Shown one piece after another: positions 26,030 through 33,161 of a DNA stretch of 33,161 nt. Origin of the DNA: Ferrovaceae bacterium (GTDB taxonomy: Bacteria; Pseudomonadota; Gammaproteobacteria; Burkholderiales; Ferrovaceae); NCBI GenBank assembly GCA_027311025.1, contig DAICZS010000016.1:1-33161 (forward strand), in the 5' to 3' direction. Every line of letters begins with the position of its first letter. Position 1 is the first letter of the stretch. Both the position numbers and the translations under genes were made by a program. The notes under the pieces are model-generated. The model was not told where the DNA came from, did not search any database, and saw only the letters and a list, made by a program, of their open reading frames with translations.

Positions 26030-28201
26030 TTACTGGCGGTAAGCGGCCTCGACCCCTGCCACCGACTGCAGCGCCTCGAGCGCCCGCGCCATCTGGTCGA
26101 GTGAGGTAATCTGCACGGTAAAGCGCATGCGCGCGCGATCACCGCGCGACTGGGTGTTGACGGCCGTGACGTTGATGCGCTCGCGGGTGAAGGTTTCAGA
26201 AATGTCGCGCAATAATCCCTGCCGGTCCACCGCATCCACCGCAATGTCCACGCTGAACACGCCCTGGGAGGTTTTACCCCAGGAGGCCGGAATCATGCGC
26301 TGCCACTGGTTGGTGGTGAGGGCCGCGAGACTGCGGCAATTGGCCCGGTGGATGCTGACGCCGCGCCCGCGCGTGACAAACCCGACGATGGGCTCGGGCG
26401 GCACCGGCTTGCAGCATTTGGCCATGAATGTGGCAATGTTGGTGACGCCCAACACCAGTACGCCTTCGCTGCCGGTTTCTGCGGCACGGCGCAGGGTGGG
26501 GGTGAGGTCGGCTTCGACAGGGGGCGCCTGGGGCTCGAGCAGCAATTCAATCTGGCGCGGTGAAACATCACCGCGTGCCAGTCCCACCCAGAAATCTTCC
26601 ACGCGCGGAAAGCCCGACTGGGCGGCGAGGCGCTCCAGGTTGGGGTGGCCCTTGCCGAGGCGTGCCAGGATCTTTTCCAGGATGGCGCGCCCCTGCGCGA
26701 TGTCCTCTTCCAGGTGCTGCTGCTTGAACCATTGCCGCACCTTGGCCTGGGCGCGCGGGCTTTTGAGGTAGCCGTACTCGGGATTGAGCCAGTCGCGGCT
26801 GGGGCCGCCCTGCCGCACGGTAATGATTTCCACACGCTGCGCATTTTGCAGCGGCTGGTTGAGGGGCACGATGGCGCCGTCCACCTTGGCGCCGCGGCAG
26901 CGATGACCCAGATCGCTGTGCACATGATAGGCAAAGTCCACGGGCGTGGCCCCACGCGGCAGGTCGATGACGCGTCCCTGCGGCGTGAACACGTAGATGG
27001 TCTCGTCTGCCGGGGCCTGGGCCGCACCCCGTGTGGCGGCATGGGAGACCTCCTTCTGCCATTCCAGCATCTGCCGCAGCCAGGCCACGCGCTCGTCAAA
27101 ACGGCGGTCGGCGCGAGACCCGCCTTCCTTGTAGCGCCAGTGCGAGGCGATGCCGAGTTCGGAATCGCGGTGCATTTCGCGCGTGCGAATCTGGATCTCC
27201 ACCGCCTTGCCTTCCGGCCCGATGACGGCGGTATGCAACGAGCGGTAGTGGTTGCCCTTGGGGCGCGCGATGTAATCGTCAAACTCCCCCGAGATGGGGG
27301 TCCAGAGATGGTGGACGATGCCCAACACCGCGTAGCAGTCGCGAATCTCTTCGACGATCACGCGCACCGCGCGCACGTCGTAGAGCCCTTCAAAATCCAG
27401 GCTTTTGCTGCGCATTTTCTTGACGATGCTGTAGATGTGCTTGGGGCGCCCCTGCACGGTGCCGGTGATGCCTGCCGTTGCCAGTTGTTCTTCAAGGGTC
27501 TGGATCAGGGTGGCAATGTAGCGTTCGCGGTCCACCAGGCGCTCGTCCAGGCGCCTCGCAATGGCCTTGTAGGTATCGGGTTCGATGATGCGAAACGACA
27601 GGTCCTCGAGCTCCCATTTGAGCTGCCACACGCCCAGCCGGTTGGCCAGCGGCGCGTACAGATCCATGGTCTGGTGGGCCACGGCCAGCTGCTCGGCAGG
27701 ATCGCGTTGCTGGAGGCTGCGCATCAGCCACACCCGCTCGGCCAGCGCCACAATCACCACGCGGATGTCCTGGGCCATGGCCAGCAGCAGCTTGCGCACC
27801 CCCTCCAGGCGCTGGGCGTCGTTGGCAAGGCGGTCGCGGGTGCGGAAAATGCCCGCCAGGGTGGTGTCGATCCGGTGCAGGTCGGCGGCCAGGGCCGCAA
27901 CATCGGGGTCGTAACTGTGGGCCAGATCCAGGCGTTCCTGCTGCTCCCAGGTCAGTGCGCGCAAGAGCGCCACCACGATGCAGGCCGGATGCGCCTCGAG
28001 GTCGCTCAACAAGCGCGCCGTGGTGAGCGCGCATTGCAGGGACTCGGCGTCTCCTTCCTGGGTGCGTTCCTGTTCGGTAACCTGGAGGAAGGCGCGCTCG
28101 ATCAGGACCGCGTCCGGCTGGAGATAACGTTGGTTGAGCCCCAGCCCGGCCAGCCCATGGCCTGCGTCGGAAACCTCCAAAACGTGTGTGCGTGAAACCA
28201 T
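26030..28201 (-). CDS. relA: GTP pyrophosphokinase RelA
   Basis: RelA makes (p)ppGpp when uncharged tRNA stalls ribosomes. The 723-aa protein has an N-terminal pseudo-hydrolase region in which the SpoT HD motif is lost (ALLRALTWEQQERLD). The synthetase domain carries GRPKHIYSIVKKMRSK, YDVRAVRV and EFDDY (306-310, the RelA-type acidic EXDD), followed by the ASHWRYKEG segment. A TGS domain runs from about 403 (YVFTPQGR) and a C-terminal ACT domain from about 645. This marks it as RelA, not a bifunctional SpoT/Rel; a hydrolase must be encoded elsewhere. The ATG at 28201 has AAGGA 6 nt upstream. The upstream gap is shared with the sigma-54-controlled cluster. Confidence 0.94.
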   Translation of the reverse strand: MVSRTHVLEVSDAGHGLAGLGLNQRYLQPDAVLIERAFLQVTEQERTQEGDAESLQCALTTARLLSDLEAHPACIVVALLRALTWEQQERLDLAHSYDPDVAALAADLHRIDTTLAGIFRTRDRLANDAQRLEGVRKLLLAMAQDIRVVIVALAERVWLMRSLQQRDPAEQLAVAHQTMDLYAPLANRLGVWQLKWELEDLSFRIIEPDTYKAIARRLDERLVDRERYIATLIQTLEEQLATAGITGTVQGRPKHIYSIVKKMRSKSLDFEGLYDVRAVRVIVEEIRDCYAVLGIVHHLWTPISGEFDDYIARPKGNHYRSLHTAVIGPEGKAVEIQIRTREMHRDSELGIASHWRYKEGGSRADRRFDERVAWLRQMLEWQKEVSHAATRGAAQAPADETIYVFTPQGRVIDLPRGATPVDFAYHVHSDLGHRCRGAKVDGAIVPLNQPLQNAQRVEIITVRQGGPSRDWLNPEYGYLKSPRAQAKVRQWFKQQHLEEDIAQGRAILEKILARLGKGHPNLERLAAQSGFPRVEDFWVGLARGDVSPRQIELLLEPQAPPVEADLTPTLRRAAETGSEGVLVLGVTNIATFMAKCCKPVPPEPIVGFVTRGRGVSIHRANCRSLAALTTNQWQRMIPASWGKTSQGVFSVDIAVDAVDRQGLLRDISETFTRERINVTAVNTQSRGDRARMRFTVQITSLDQMARALEALQSVAGVEAAYRQ

Positions 28202-28227
28202 GAGTCATCCTTGCACTGATGCCTGTG

Positions 28228-28233
28228 AGTATA
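28228..28233 (-). promoter_or_regulatory. -10 element of the relA promoter
   Basis: The minus strand has TATACT 27-32 nt before the relA ATG, predicting a leader of about 20 nt. The -35 region at 17-nt spacing (28251-28256) reads GTCAAG, which is weak, so an activator may be needed. An NtrC-like dyad begins at this -35. Confidence 0.4.
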
Positions 28234-28255
28234 GCCCAAGCGGAAAGGCGCTTGA

Positions 28256-28272
28256 CGCACCGGTTTGGAGCA
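28256..28272. promoter_or_regulatory. NtrC-like binding site
   Basis: The sequence CGCACCGGTTTGGAGCA matches the enteric NtrC consensus TGCACC-N4-TGGTGCA at 11 of 13 conserved positions (mismatches at the first and fourteenth bases). Its centre is about 104 nt before the predicted sigma-54 start at 28368, a standard enhancer distance. A further GCACC half-site starts at 28288, 31 nt (three helical turns) downstream. The site also abuts the relA -35. Identification is by eye from the consensus. Confidence 0.5.
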
Positions 28273-28321
28273 TTCGCCCGCGGGGCCGCACCATGAAAGC
28301 CCCCAGCGCGCCAGAATGCCC

Positions 28322-28340
28322 CAAAACGCCCGGGGTTTTG
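28322..28340. repeat. Inverted repeat just upstream of the sigma-54 promoter
   Basis: A perfect 6-bp dyad, CAAAAC-N7-GTTTTG, with a CCCGGG core ends 2 nt before the -24 element. No T-run follows, so it is not a terminator. It might be an operator or have no role. Confidence 0.35.
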
Positions 28341-28341
28341 A

Positions 28342-28357
28342 TGGCACGCTCCTTGCT
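28342..28357 (+). promoter_or_regulatory. Sigma-54 (RpoN) promoter of the ATP-grasp/Anbu cluster
   Basis: TGGCACG-CTCC-TTGCT is an exact match to the sigma-54 consensus TGGCACG-N4-TTGCW, with GG (28343-28344) and GC (28355-28356) exactly 10 nt apart. Transcription should start near 28368, about 33 nt before the ATG of the first gene. No convincing IHF site is seen between it and the NtrC-like dyad. Confidence 0.8.
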
Positions 28358-28400
28358 GCTCTGTTGGGCAAGTGCAAACCATTGAGGGGCCTTACCCATC

Positions 28401-29840
28401 ATGTCGCTCCAGCAACGGCAAGCCGCGACCCCGGGCGCTCACGACGAGATGCACCGACCCGACGGGAGCATCCACACGGCCTACTCAGACTATGCGCGCT
28501 GGCTGGGCGAGGTTTCGCCCGAGGTGCTCAACCAGCGCCACAGGGAAGCCGAGCTGCTGATTGCCCGGCTGGGCATCACCTTTGCAGTGTACGGCGATGA
28601 AACTGGCGTCGAACGCTCCATTCCCTTCGACGTCATCCCCCGCATCCTCTCGGCGCGTTCCTGGGACACCATTGAACGCGGCTGCATACAACGCATTCGT
28701 GCCCTGAATGCGTTTTTGAAAGACATCTACTTCGACCAGGAAATCATCAAGGCCGGGCTCATCCCGCGCGCCCAGGTCACGGGCAACGCCATGTTCCGTC
28801 CGGAAATGATTGGCATTGCCCTGGCCCAGGACATCTACGCCCATGTGGCGGGAATCGATGTGGTCAAGGTGGATGAGGAACGTTTTTACGTGCTGGAGGA
28901 CAACCTGCGCACCCCCTCCGGCGCATCCTACATGCTGGAAAACCGTCGCATGATGATGCGCCTGTTTCCTGATCTTTTTAGCCGCATGCCGGTTCTGCCC
29001 CTGGACCATTACCCGGACCTGCTGGTGGAAGGATTGCGCGCCGTATCCCCGCGCCACATCAGCAGCCCCACGATTGTCCTGCTGACACCGGGATCGTTTA
29101 ACAGCGCCTATTTCGAGCATGCTTTCCTGGCGCAGCAAATGGGCATCGAGCTCGTCGAGGGCCAGGACCTGTTCGTCAAGGGCGACGTGGTGTACATGCG
29201 GACCACGCAGGGACCGCAGCAGGTGGATGTGATTTACCGGCGCATCGACGATGACTTTCTCGACCCGCTGGCATTCCGCCCGGATTCCGTGCTGGGCGTG
29301 CCCGGACTGCTCAATGCCGTGCGCGCGGGAAGTGTCACGCTGGCCAACGCCGTGGGTACCGGGGTTGCGGACGACAAATCCACTTACGTGTACGTGCCCG
29401 AGATGATTCGCTTCTATCTGGGAGAAGAGCCCATCCTGTCCAACGTGCCCACCTACCGCCTGTCGCGACCAGAAGATCTCGTCTATGTCCTGGCCAAATT
29501 ACCCGAACTGGTGGTGAAGGAAGTGCAGGGATCGGGTGGGTATGGCATGTTGATCGGCCCCAGGGCCTCGCAGGCGGAACTTGCGGCGTTTCGCGAACGC
29601 ATCAAGGCCAACCCCGATAACTATATTGCGCAGCCCACCCTGGCACTGTCCACCTGCCCCACGCTGGTGGCGGATGGCATTGCCCCACGTCATGTGGATT
29701 TGCGCCCCTACATCATCAGCGGCCGGGACGTGCGGATCACACCCGGCGGGCTGACGCGCGTGGCCCTCCAGCAAGGATCGCTGGTGGTTAATTCGTCCCA
29801 GGGTGGTGGTACCAAAGACACCTGGGTACTGGGGAGCTGA
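28401..29840 (+). CDS. Circularly permuted ATP-grasp protein (type 2; DUF404/DUF407)
   Basis: This 479-aa protein is of the circularly permuted ATP-grasp family, predicted to form peptide or amide bonds with ATP. It shows the diagnostic LEDNLRTPSGASYML (165-179), a tyrosine/aspartate-rich N-terminal region (HTAYSDYARWL), and the glycine-rich nucleotide-binding KEVQGSGGYG (373-382) followed by SGRDVRITPGG near the end. Family members occur in operons with alpha-E, transglutaminase and Anbu proteins, as here. The substrate is unknown. The ATG at 28401 is preceded by GAGGGG at about 11 nt. It is the first gene after the sigma-54 promoter. Confidence 0.92.
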   Translation: MSLQQRQAATPGAHDEMHRPDGSIHTAYSDYARWLGEVSPEVLNQRHREAELLIARLGITFAVYGDETGVERSIPFDVIPRILSARSWDTIERGCIQRIRALNAFLKDIYFDQEIIKAGLIPRAQVTGNAMFRPEMIGIALAQDIYAHVAGIDVVKVDEERFYVLEDNLRTPSGASYMLENRRMMMRLFPDLFSRMPVLPLDHYPDLLVEGLRAVSPRHISSPTIVLLTPGSFNSAYFEHAFLAQQMGIELVEGQDLFVKGDVVYMRTTQGPQQVDVIYRRIDDDFLDPLAFRPDSVLGVPGLLNAVRAGSVTLANAVGTGVADDKSTYVYVPEMIRFYLGEEPILSNVPTYRLSRPEDLVYVLAKLPELVVKEVQGSGGYGMLIGPRASQAELAAFRERIKANPDNYIAQPTLALSTCPTLVADGIAPRHVDLRPYIISGRDVRITPGGLTRVALQQGSLVVNSSQGGGTKDTWVLGS

Positions 29841-29842
29841 TC

Positions 29843-30802
29843 ATGTTAAGCCGCACTGCCGATCATCTGTACTGGATGGCGCGCCACATGGAACGCGCCG
29901 AAAACACGGCGCGCATGCTGGATGTCACCTCGCGCATGATGTTGCTGCCCAGCAGCATGAAAGTGCCTGAACAACCCTGGGCCGCGCCATGGGCGGTTCC
30001 CCAGATCACCACGGGACTGGCTTCCCACTACTACGCACTCTATTCCGACCTCAGCGCACAGAACGTGCTCAAGTTTCTGGTTACCGACATCGACAACCCC
30101 TCCAGCATTTGCGGCAGCATTTTTGCCGCACGCGAAAATGCACGCTCGGTTCGAGGGGCCATCACCTCGGAAATGTGGGAGAGCATCAACGCCACATGGA
30201 TCGAATTTCGCAACGTCAGCCCGCAGTCGCTGGAGGCAGGTCAGATCGGCAATTTTTTTGACCGCGTCAAATTAAGTTCGCACATGTTTCGTGGCGTATC
30301 GGTAGGCACCTCGCTGCACGACGAGTCCTATCACTTCATCCGTCTGGGCACCTTCCTGGAACGGGCCGACAACACGGCACGCATCCTGGACGTCAAATAC
30401 CACATCCTCCTTCCATCGCCAACGGACGTGGGTGGGGCCCAGGACTACTACCAATGGGGTGCCTTGCTGCGCTCGGTGAGTGCCTTCGAGGCCTATCGCA
30501 AAATCTACCGCGATGTCATCGTGCCGCTCAAGGTGGCCCAGCTGCTGATCCTGCGCATGGACATGCCGCGATCGCTGCACGCCTGCATGGACGAAATTCA
30601 CGACATTCTTGAAATCCTGGTGGGAAACACCGGTACGGAAGCGCGACGCATGGCCGGGGAGTTACACGCCCGACTGCACTACGGACGCATCGAGGACATC
30701 ATGACTTACGGCCTGCACGAGTATCTCACCGATTTTCTTGAACAGACCCATCGCCTGGGAAGCCACATCAATCAGAGCTTTTTCTCCCATGAGCTTCAAT
30801 AA
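29843..30802 (+). CDS. Alpha-E domain protein (DUF403)
   Basis: This is a 319-aa all-helical protein of the alpha-E family (COG2307), beginning with the typical MLSRTADHLYWMARHMERAENTARMLDV. A second copy-like segment, IRLGTFLERADNTARILDV, occurs near 170-190 and suggests an internal duplication. The biochemical role is not established; it is predicted to act with the ATP-grasp enzyme. GGGGAG lies 6 nt before the ATG, and the gap to the preceding stop is 2 nt, so the two are translationally linked. It ends with TAA, then a 77-nt gap before the Anbu gene. Confidence 0.9.
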   Translation: MLSRTADHLYWMARHMERAENTARMLDVTSRMMLLPSSMKVPEQPWAAPWAVPQITTGLASHYYALYSDLSAQNVLKFLVTDIDNPSSICGSIFAARENARSVRGAITSEMWESINATWIEFRNVSPQSLEAGQIGNFFDRVKLSSHMFRGVSVGTSLHDESYHFIRLGTFLERADNTARILDVKYHILLPSPTDVGGAQDYYQWGALLRSVSAFEAYRKIYRDVIVPLKVAQLLILRMDMPRSLHACMDEIHDILEILVGNTGTEARRMAGELHARLHYGRIEDIMTYGLHEYLTDFLEQTHRLGSHINQSFFSHELQ

Positions 30803-30809
30803 ACCCGGC

Positions 30810-30838
30810 TTGCCTTGTACGAGCGGCTCCATTACAGT
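30810..30838 (+). promoter_or_regulatory. Possible weak internal promoter in the gap before the Anbu gene
   Basis: The 77-nt gap (30803-30879) holds TTGCCT and TACAGT with 17-nt spacing, each matching the sigma-70 hexamers at four of six positions. No hairpin terminator is seen. This may be chance. Confidence 0.2.
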
Positions 30839-30879
30839 CGGCGCTTGGCTGAATTTCCGATTTTTGGAGTGGAACCCCC

Positions 30880-31638
30880 ATGACTTACTGCGTTGCCGCC
30901 AATCTCAATGCCGGCATGATCTTCGCTTCCGATTCGCGCACCAATGCAGGCGTGGACAACGTGGGGCGCTTTTGCAAGATGCGAATTTTCGAAAACCCGG
31001 GCGATCGCGTCATTGTCACGCTCACCTCCGGAAACCTGGCCATCAGTCAGGGCACGGTCAATCTGTTGATCCAAAACGCACGGCTTTCGGACCGCAAAAA
31101 TATCTGGAACTGCACTTCGATGTACGAAGTGGCCATCCTGCTGGGCGATTGTCTGCGCGAAATCCAGCAACGCGACGGCCCCTACCTGACGCAACGCAAT
31201 ATCGACGCCAGCGCCTCCTTTCTGGTGGGGGGGCAAATTCAGGGCGAAGAACCCCGACTGTTCAACATCTATTCCGAGGGGAATTTCATCGAAGCCTCGC
31301 TCGATACACCGTTCTTCCAGATTGGCGAAACCAAATATGGCAAGCCCATCCTGGATCGTGTGCTGGTGCCACAGACACCGCTGCGCGAAGCATCCAAATG
31401 CGTGATCGTTTCTTTCGATTCCACCATGCGCAGCAACATCTCGGTGGGCCCACCCATCGATCTTCTGGTTTACGAAAAGGACGCCTTGCGCGTGCGGTTG
31501 CACAAACGTTTCGACGAGAACAACCCGTATCTCTCCCTGGTTCACCACCAATGGGGAGAGGGGTTGCGCCAGGCCTTTGGTCAGCTCCCGGACATGGACT
31601 GGACTGACGATGGCCATCCGCGTAACACTGAGCCATAA
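30880..31638 (+). CDS. Anbu-type proteasome-like peptidase
   Basis: This is a 252-aa Ntn-hydrolase of the Anbu (bacterial proteasome homologue) family, related to HslV and 20S beta subunits. The start MTYCVAANLNAG fits removal of Met to expose Thr2 as nucleophile. Asp18 (ASDSRTNAGVD) and Lys33 (FCKM) match the Asp17/Lys33 pair of proteasomal subunits. The rest has the alternating beta/alpha pattern with SFLVGGQIQGEEPRLFNIY. Members form oligomeric assemblies; peptidase activity and natural substrates remain poorly defined. GGAG lies about 10 nt before the ATG. The 3' end overlaps the next gene by 29 nt. No ATPase unfoldase is adjacent, so protein unfolding by this complex is doubtful. Confidence 0.92.
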   Translation: MTYCVAANLNAGMIFASDSRTNAGVDNVGRFCKMRIFENPGDRVIVTLTSGNLAISQGTVNLLIQNARLSDRKNIWNCTSMYEVAILLGDCLREIQQRDGPYLTQRNIDASASFLVGGQIQGEEPRLFNIYSEGNFIEASLDTPFFQIGETKYGKPILDRVLVPQTPLREASKCVIVSFDSTMRSNISVGPPIDLLVYEKDALRVRLHKRFDENNPYLSLVHHQWGEGLRQAFGQLPDMDWTDDGHPRNTEP

Positions 31639-33161
31639 GACCTTCTATCGGTTCGATCGCCCCACCCAGATCTTTCCCCACGAAATCCGCCTGCGTCCTG
31701 CGGCGCACTGCCGCACACCCGTGAGCGGGTATGCGCTGCACGTTGCCCCCGGACACCATTTCGTCAACTGGCAACAGGACGGCTACGGCAACTGGGTAGC
31801 CCGGCTGGTGTTTCCGGAACCGGCCAACGCGCTGGAAATTGAAGTGGGCCTCGTGGCAGAGATGACGGTGATCAATCCCTTCGATTTTTTCATCGAGCCT
31901 TACGCCGAACATTTCCCCTTTGCCTATCCCGAGCCCCTTGCAGGCGAACTGGCCCCCTTTCTGGAAACCCTGCCACCAGGCCCGCTGCTGGAACGGTATG
32001 TGCAGTCACTGAAGCAGGACGTGTCGGCAACCCCACCGCTCACCATCGATTTTCTTGTCGCCATGAATCGCCGGTTGCAGCAGGATATCCGTTACAACAT
32101 CCGTCTGGCGCCGGGCGTACAGACCCCTGAAGAAACGCTATCGCAACGGCTGGGCTCGTGTCGCGACAGCGCCTGGCTACTCGTGCAGGTTGCCCGACAT
32201 CTGGGCCTTGCAGCCCGGTTTGTCTCGGGATACCTGATTCAGCTTGTGGCCGATCAAAGGCCGCTGGAGGGGCCGTGCGGACCTGCAGAGGATTTCACCG
32301 ACCTGCACGCCTGGGCCGAAGTCTATCTTCCCGGGGCAGGCTGGCTGGGCCTTGACCCCACCTCCGGATTGCTGGCCGGCGAAGGTCATCTCCCGCTGGC
32401 CTGCACGGCCTCGCCCCAATCGGCAGCGCCAGTGACAGGCGCCACGGGCCCATGCGAAGTGACGTTCGGCTTCGCCATGACGGTCACCCGTATTGATGAG
32501 GCACCACGGGTGACGAAACCCTACACCGAGGCCCAATGGACCGCCATCGATGCCTTGGGACAGCAAGTGGATCAGGAGCTGGCAGCAAACGGGGTGCGCA
32601 TGACCATGGGAGGCGAACCCACCTTTGTCGCCGTGGACCATCTGGAAAGTCAGGAATGGCATACCCAGGCCCTGGGCCCCCATAAACGACAGCTGGCCGG
32701 CCTGTTGTTCCAGCGACTGGCGGCCCATTGGGCTGCGGGTGGGGTGCGGCATCATGGCCAGGGCAAATGGTATCCGGGTGAGCCCTTGCCCCGATGGGCA
32801 CTCAATCTGTTCTGGCGGACGGATGGGCAACCGCTGTGGCACAACCCACAGCTGTTGGCCCATGACGATCCTGAGGTTGCAGCAAAACCCGAAGCGGCAC
32901 AACGGTTTGCCGCGGCACTGGCCACCCGCCTGGGGATTGTTCCGGCGCGTGTGATCGCGGCTTTCGAAGACCCCCTGCAGTTCCTCAAGGAAGAGGCCGC
33001 CCTGCCGGCAAACCTGGACCTGTCGCGCGCAGCGTTACACGACGATCTGGAACGCGCACGCCTGGTCCGTTTGCTGGCGGGTGATCTGCAGCAACCGGCA
33101 GGTGCCGTCATTCCCCTGCAGCCAGCCCCACGGCTCGACCCCCGGCAGCCCACCACCTGGA
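31610..33161 (+). CDS. Transglutaminase-like / DUF2126 fusion protein (partial, runs off the window)
   Basis: An open frame runs from the ATG at 31610 to the window end with no stop (517 codons seen). The N-terminal region is the bacterial transglutaminase N-domain (VTLSHKTFYRFDRP, MTVINPFDFFIEPYAEHFPF). The catalytic domain follows, with Cys184 (GSCRDSAWLL), His233 (DLHAWAEVYLP) and Asp249 (LDPTSG), a complete papain-like triad. The DUF2126 part starts near 290-330 (MTMGGEPTFVAVD at 331-343). Full-length relatives are about 1,100 aa, so roughly half is missing. The start lies within the Anbu gene, so coupled translation is likely. The predicted role is cleavage or formation of amide bonds; the substrate is unknown. 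Confidence 0.9.
   Translation, partial: MAIRVTLSHKTFYRFDRPTQIFPHEIRLRPAAHCRTPVSGYALHVAPGHHFVNWQQDGYGNWVARLVFPEPANALEIEVGLVAEMTVINPFDFFIEPYAEHFPFAYPEPLAGELAPFLETLPPGPLLERYVQSLKQDVSATPPLTIDFLVAMNRRLQQDIRYNIRLAPGVQTPEETLSQRLGSCRDSAWLLVQVARHLGLAARFVSGYLIQLVADQRPLEGPCGPAEDFTDLHAWAEVYLPGAGWLGLDPTSGLLAGEGHLPLACTASPQSAAPVTGATGPCEVTFGFAMTVTRIDEAPRVTKPYTEAQWTAIDALGQQVDQELAANGVRMTMGGEPTFVAVDHLESQEWHTQALGPHKRQLAGLLFQRLAAHWAAGGVRHHGQGKWYPGEPLPRWALNLFWRTDGQPLWHNPQLLAHDDPEVAAKPEAAQRFAAALATRLGIVPARVIAAFEDPLQFLKEEAALPANLDLSRAALHDDLERARLVRLLAGDLQQPAGAVIPLQPAPRLDPRQPTTW

Noticed and set aside
26645-28195. 516-codon plus-strand open frame opposite relA
   Set aside because: It is an antisense shadow with no domain and no ribosome-binding site.
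28212-28228. Second NtrC site near the relA start
   Set aside because: The left half (TGCACT) is perfect but the right half does not match, and it overlaps the relA ribosome-binding region.
30738-31607. 289-codon plus-strand frame overlapping the Anbu gene
   Set aside because: It is out of frame with Anbu, Arg/Gln/His-rich, and without a domain; Anbu is clearly the real gene.

Overview
This 33 kb window is gene-dense (nearly every base lies in a gene; the largest gap is 199 nt) and GC-rich. Gene content and order point to a betaproteobacterium, probably of the Nitrosomonadales/Rhodocyclales type: hda-HAD-pcnB-folK-deoxynucleoside kinase-panC, alaS-recX-recA, nrdR-ribD-ribE-ribBX-ribH-nusB-thiL-pgpA-pncC, and pmbA facing darP(yjgA)-mogA are familiar arrangements in that class. 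The assignment rests on synteny and protein appearance only. No tRNA, rRNA, CRISPR array, complete insertion sequence or prophage was seen.

Layout. (1) 48-6292, minus strand: fatty-acid desaturase, MscS-type channel, then the packed group purM-purN-DUF3108-RsmB/NOP methyltransferase. purM is split by a frameshift near 5750-5758. (2) 6393-12336, plus strand: AI-2E/PerM-type permease, hda, a HAD-IB phosphatase, pcnB, folK and a deoxynucleoside kinase, mostly joined by 1-4 nt stop/start overlaps, followed by panC (panB is not between them) and a small DUF465 protein. (3) 12340-16511, minus strand: alaS, and recA-recX with a hairpin terminator. recA has a promoter whose -10 lies inside a perfect CTGT-N8-ACAG LexA operator. 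(4) 16645-24205, minus strand: a ten-gene block, pmbA-nrdR-ribD-ribE-ribBX-ribH-nusB-thiL-pgpA-pncC, combining riboflavin synthesis, ribonucleotide-reductase control, antitermination, thiamin and phospholipid functions. The ribB gene is of the RibBX type, with a degenerate GTP cyclohydrolase II half. (5) 24256-26025, plus strand: darP, mogA and a carboxylesterase. (6) 26030-28201, minus strand: relA. (7) 28401-33161, plus strand: a circularly permuted ATP-grasp enzyme, an alpha-E protein, an Anbu-type proteasome-like peptidase, and a transglutaminase/DUF2126 fusion cut by the window end.

The region most worth following up is (7). Its genes form a predicted peptide-ligation/proteolysis cluster whose substrate is, to my knowledge, not established. 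Upstream, at 28342-28357, is a textbook sigma-54 promoter. About 104 nt before its predicted start is a 17-nt dyad matching the enteric NtrC site at all but two of the conserved positions. The same dyad abuts the -35 region of the divergent relA gene. This suggests that nitrogen status may control the cluster and possibly relA, which is a testable inference.
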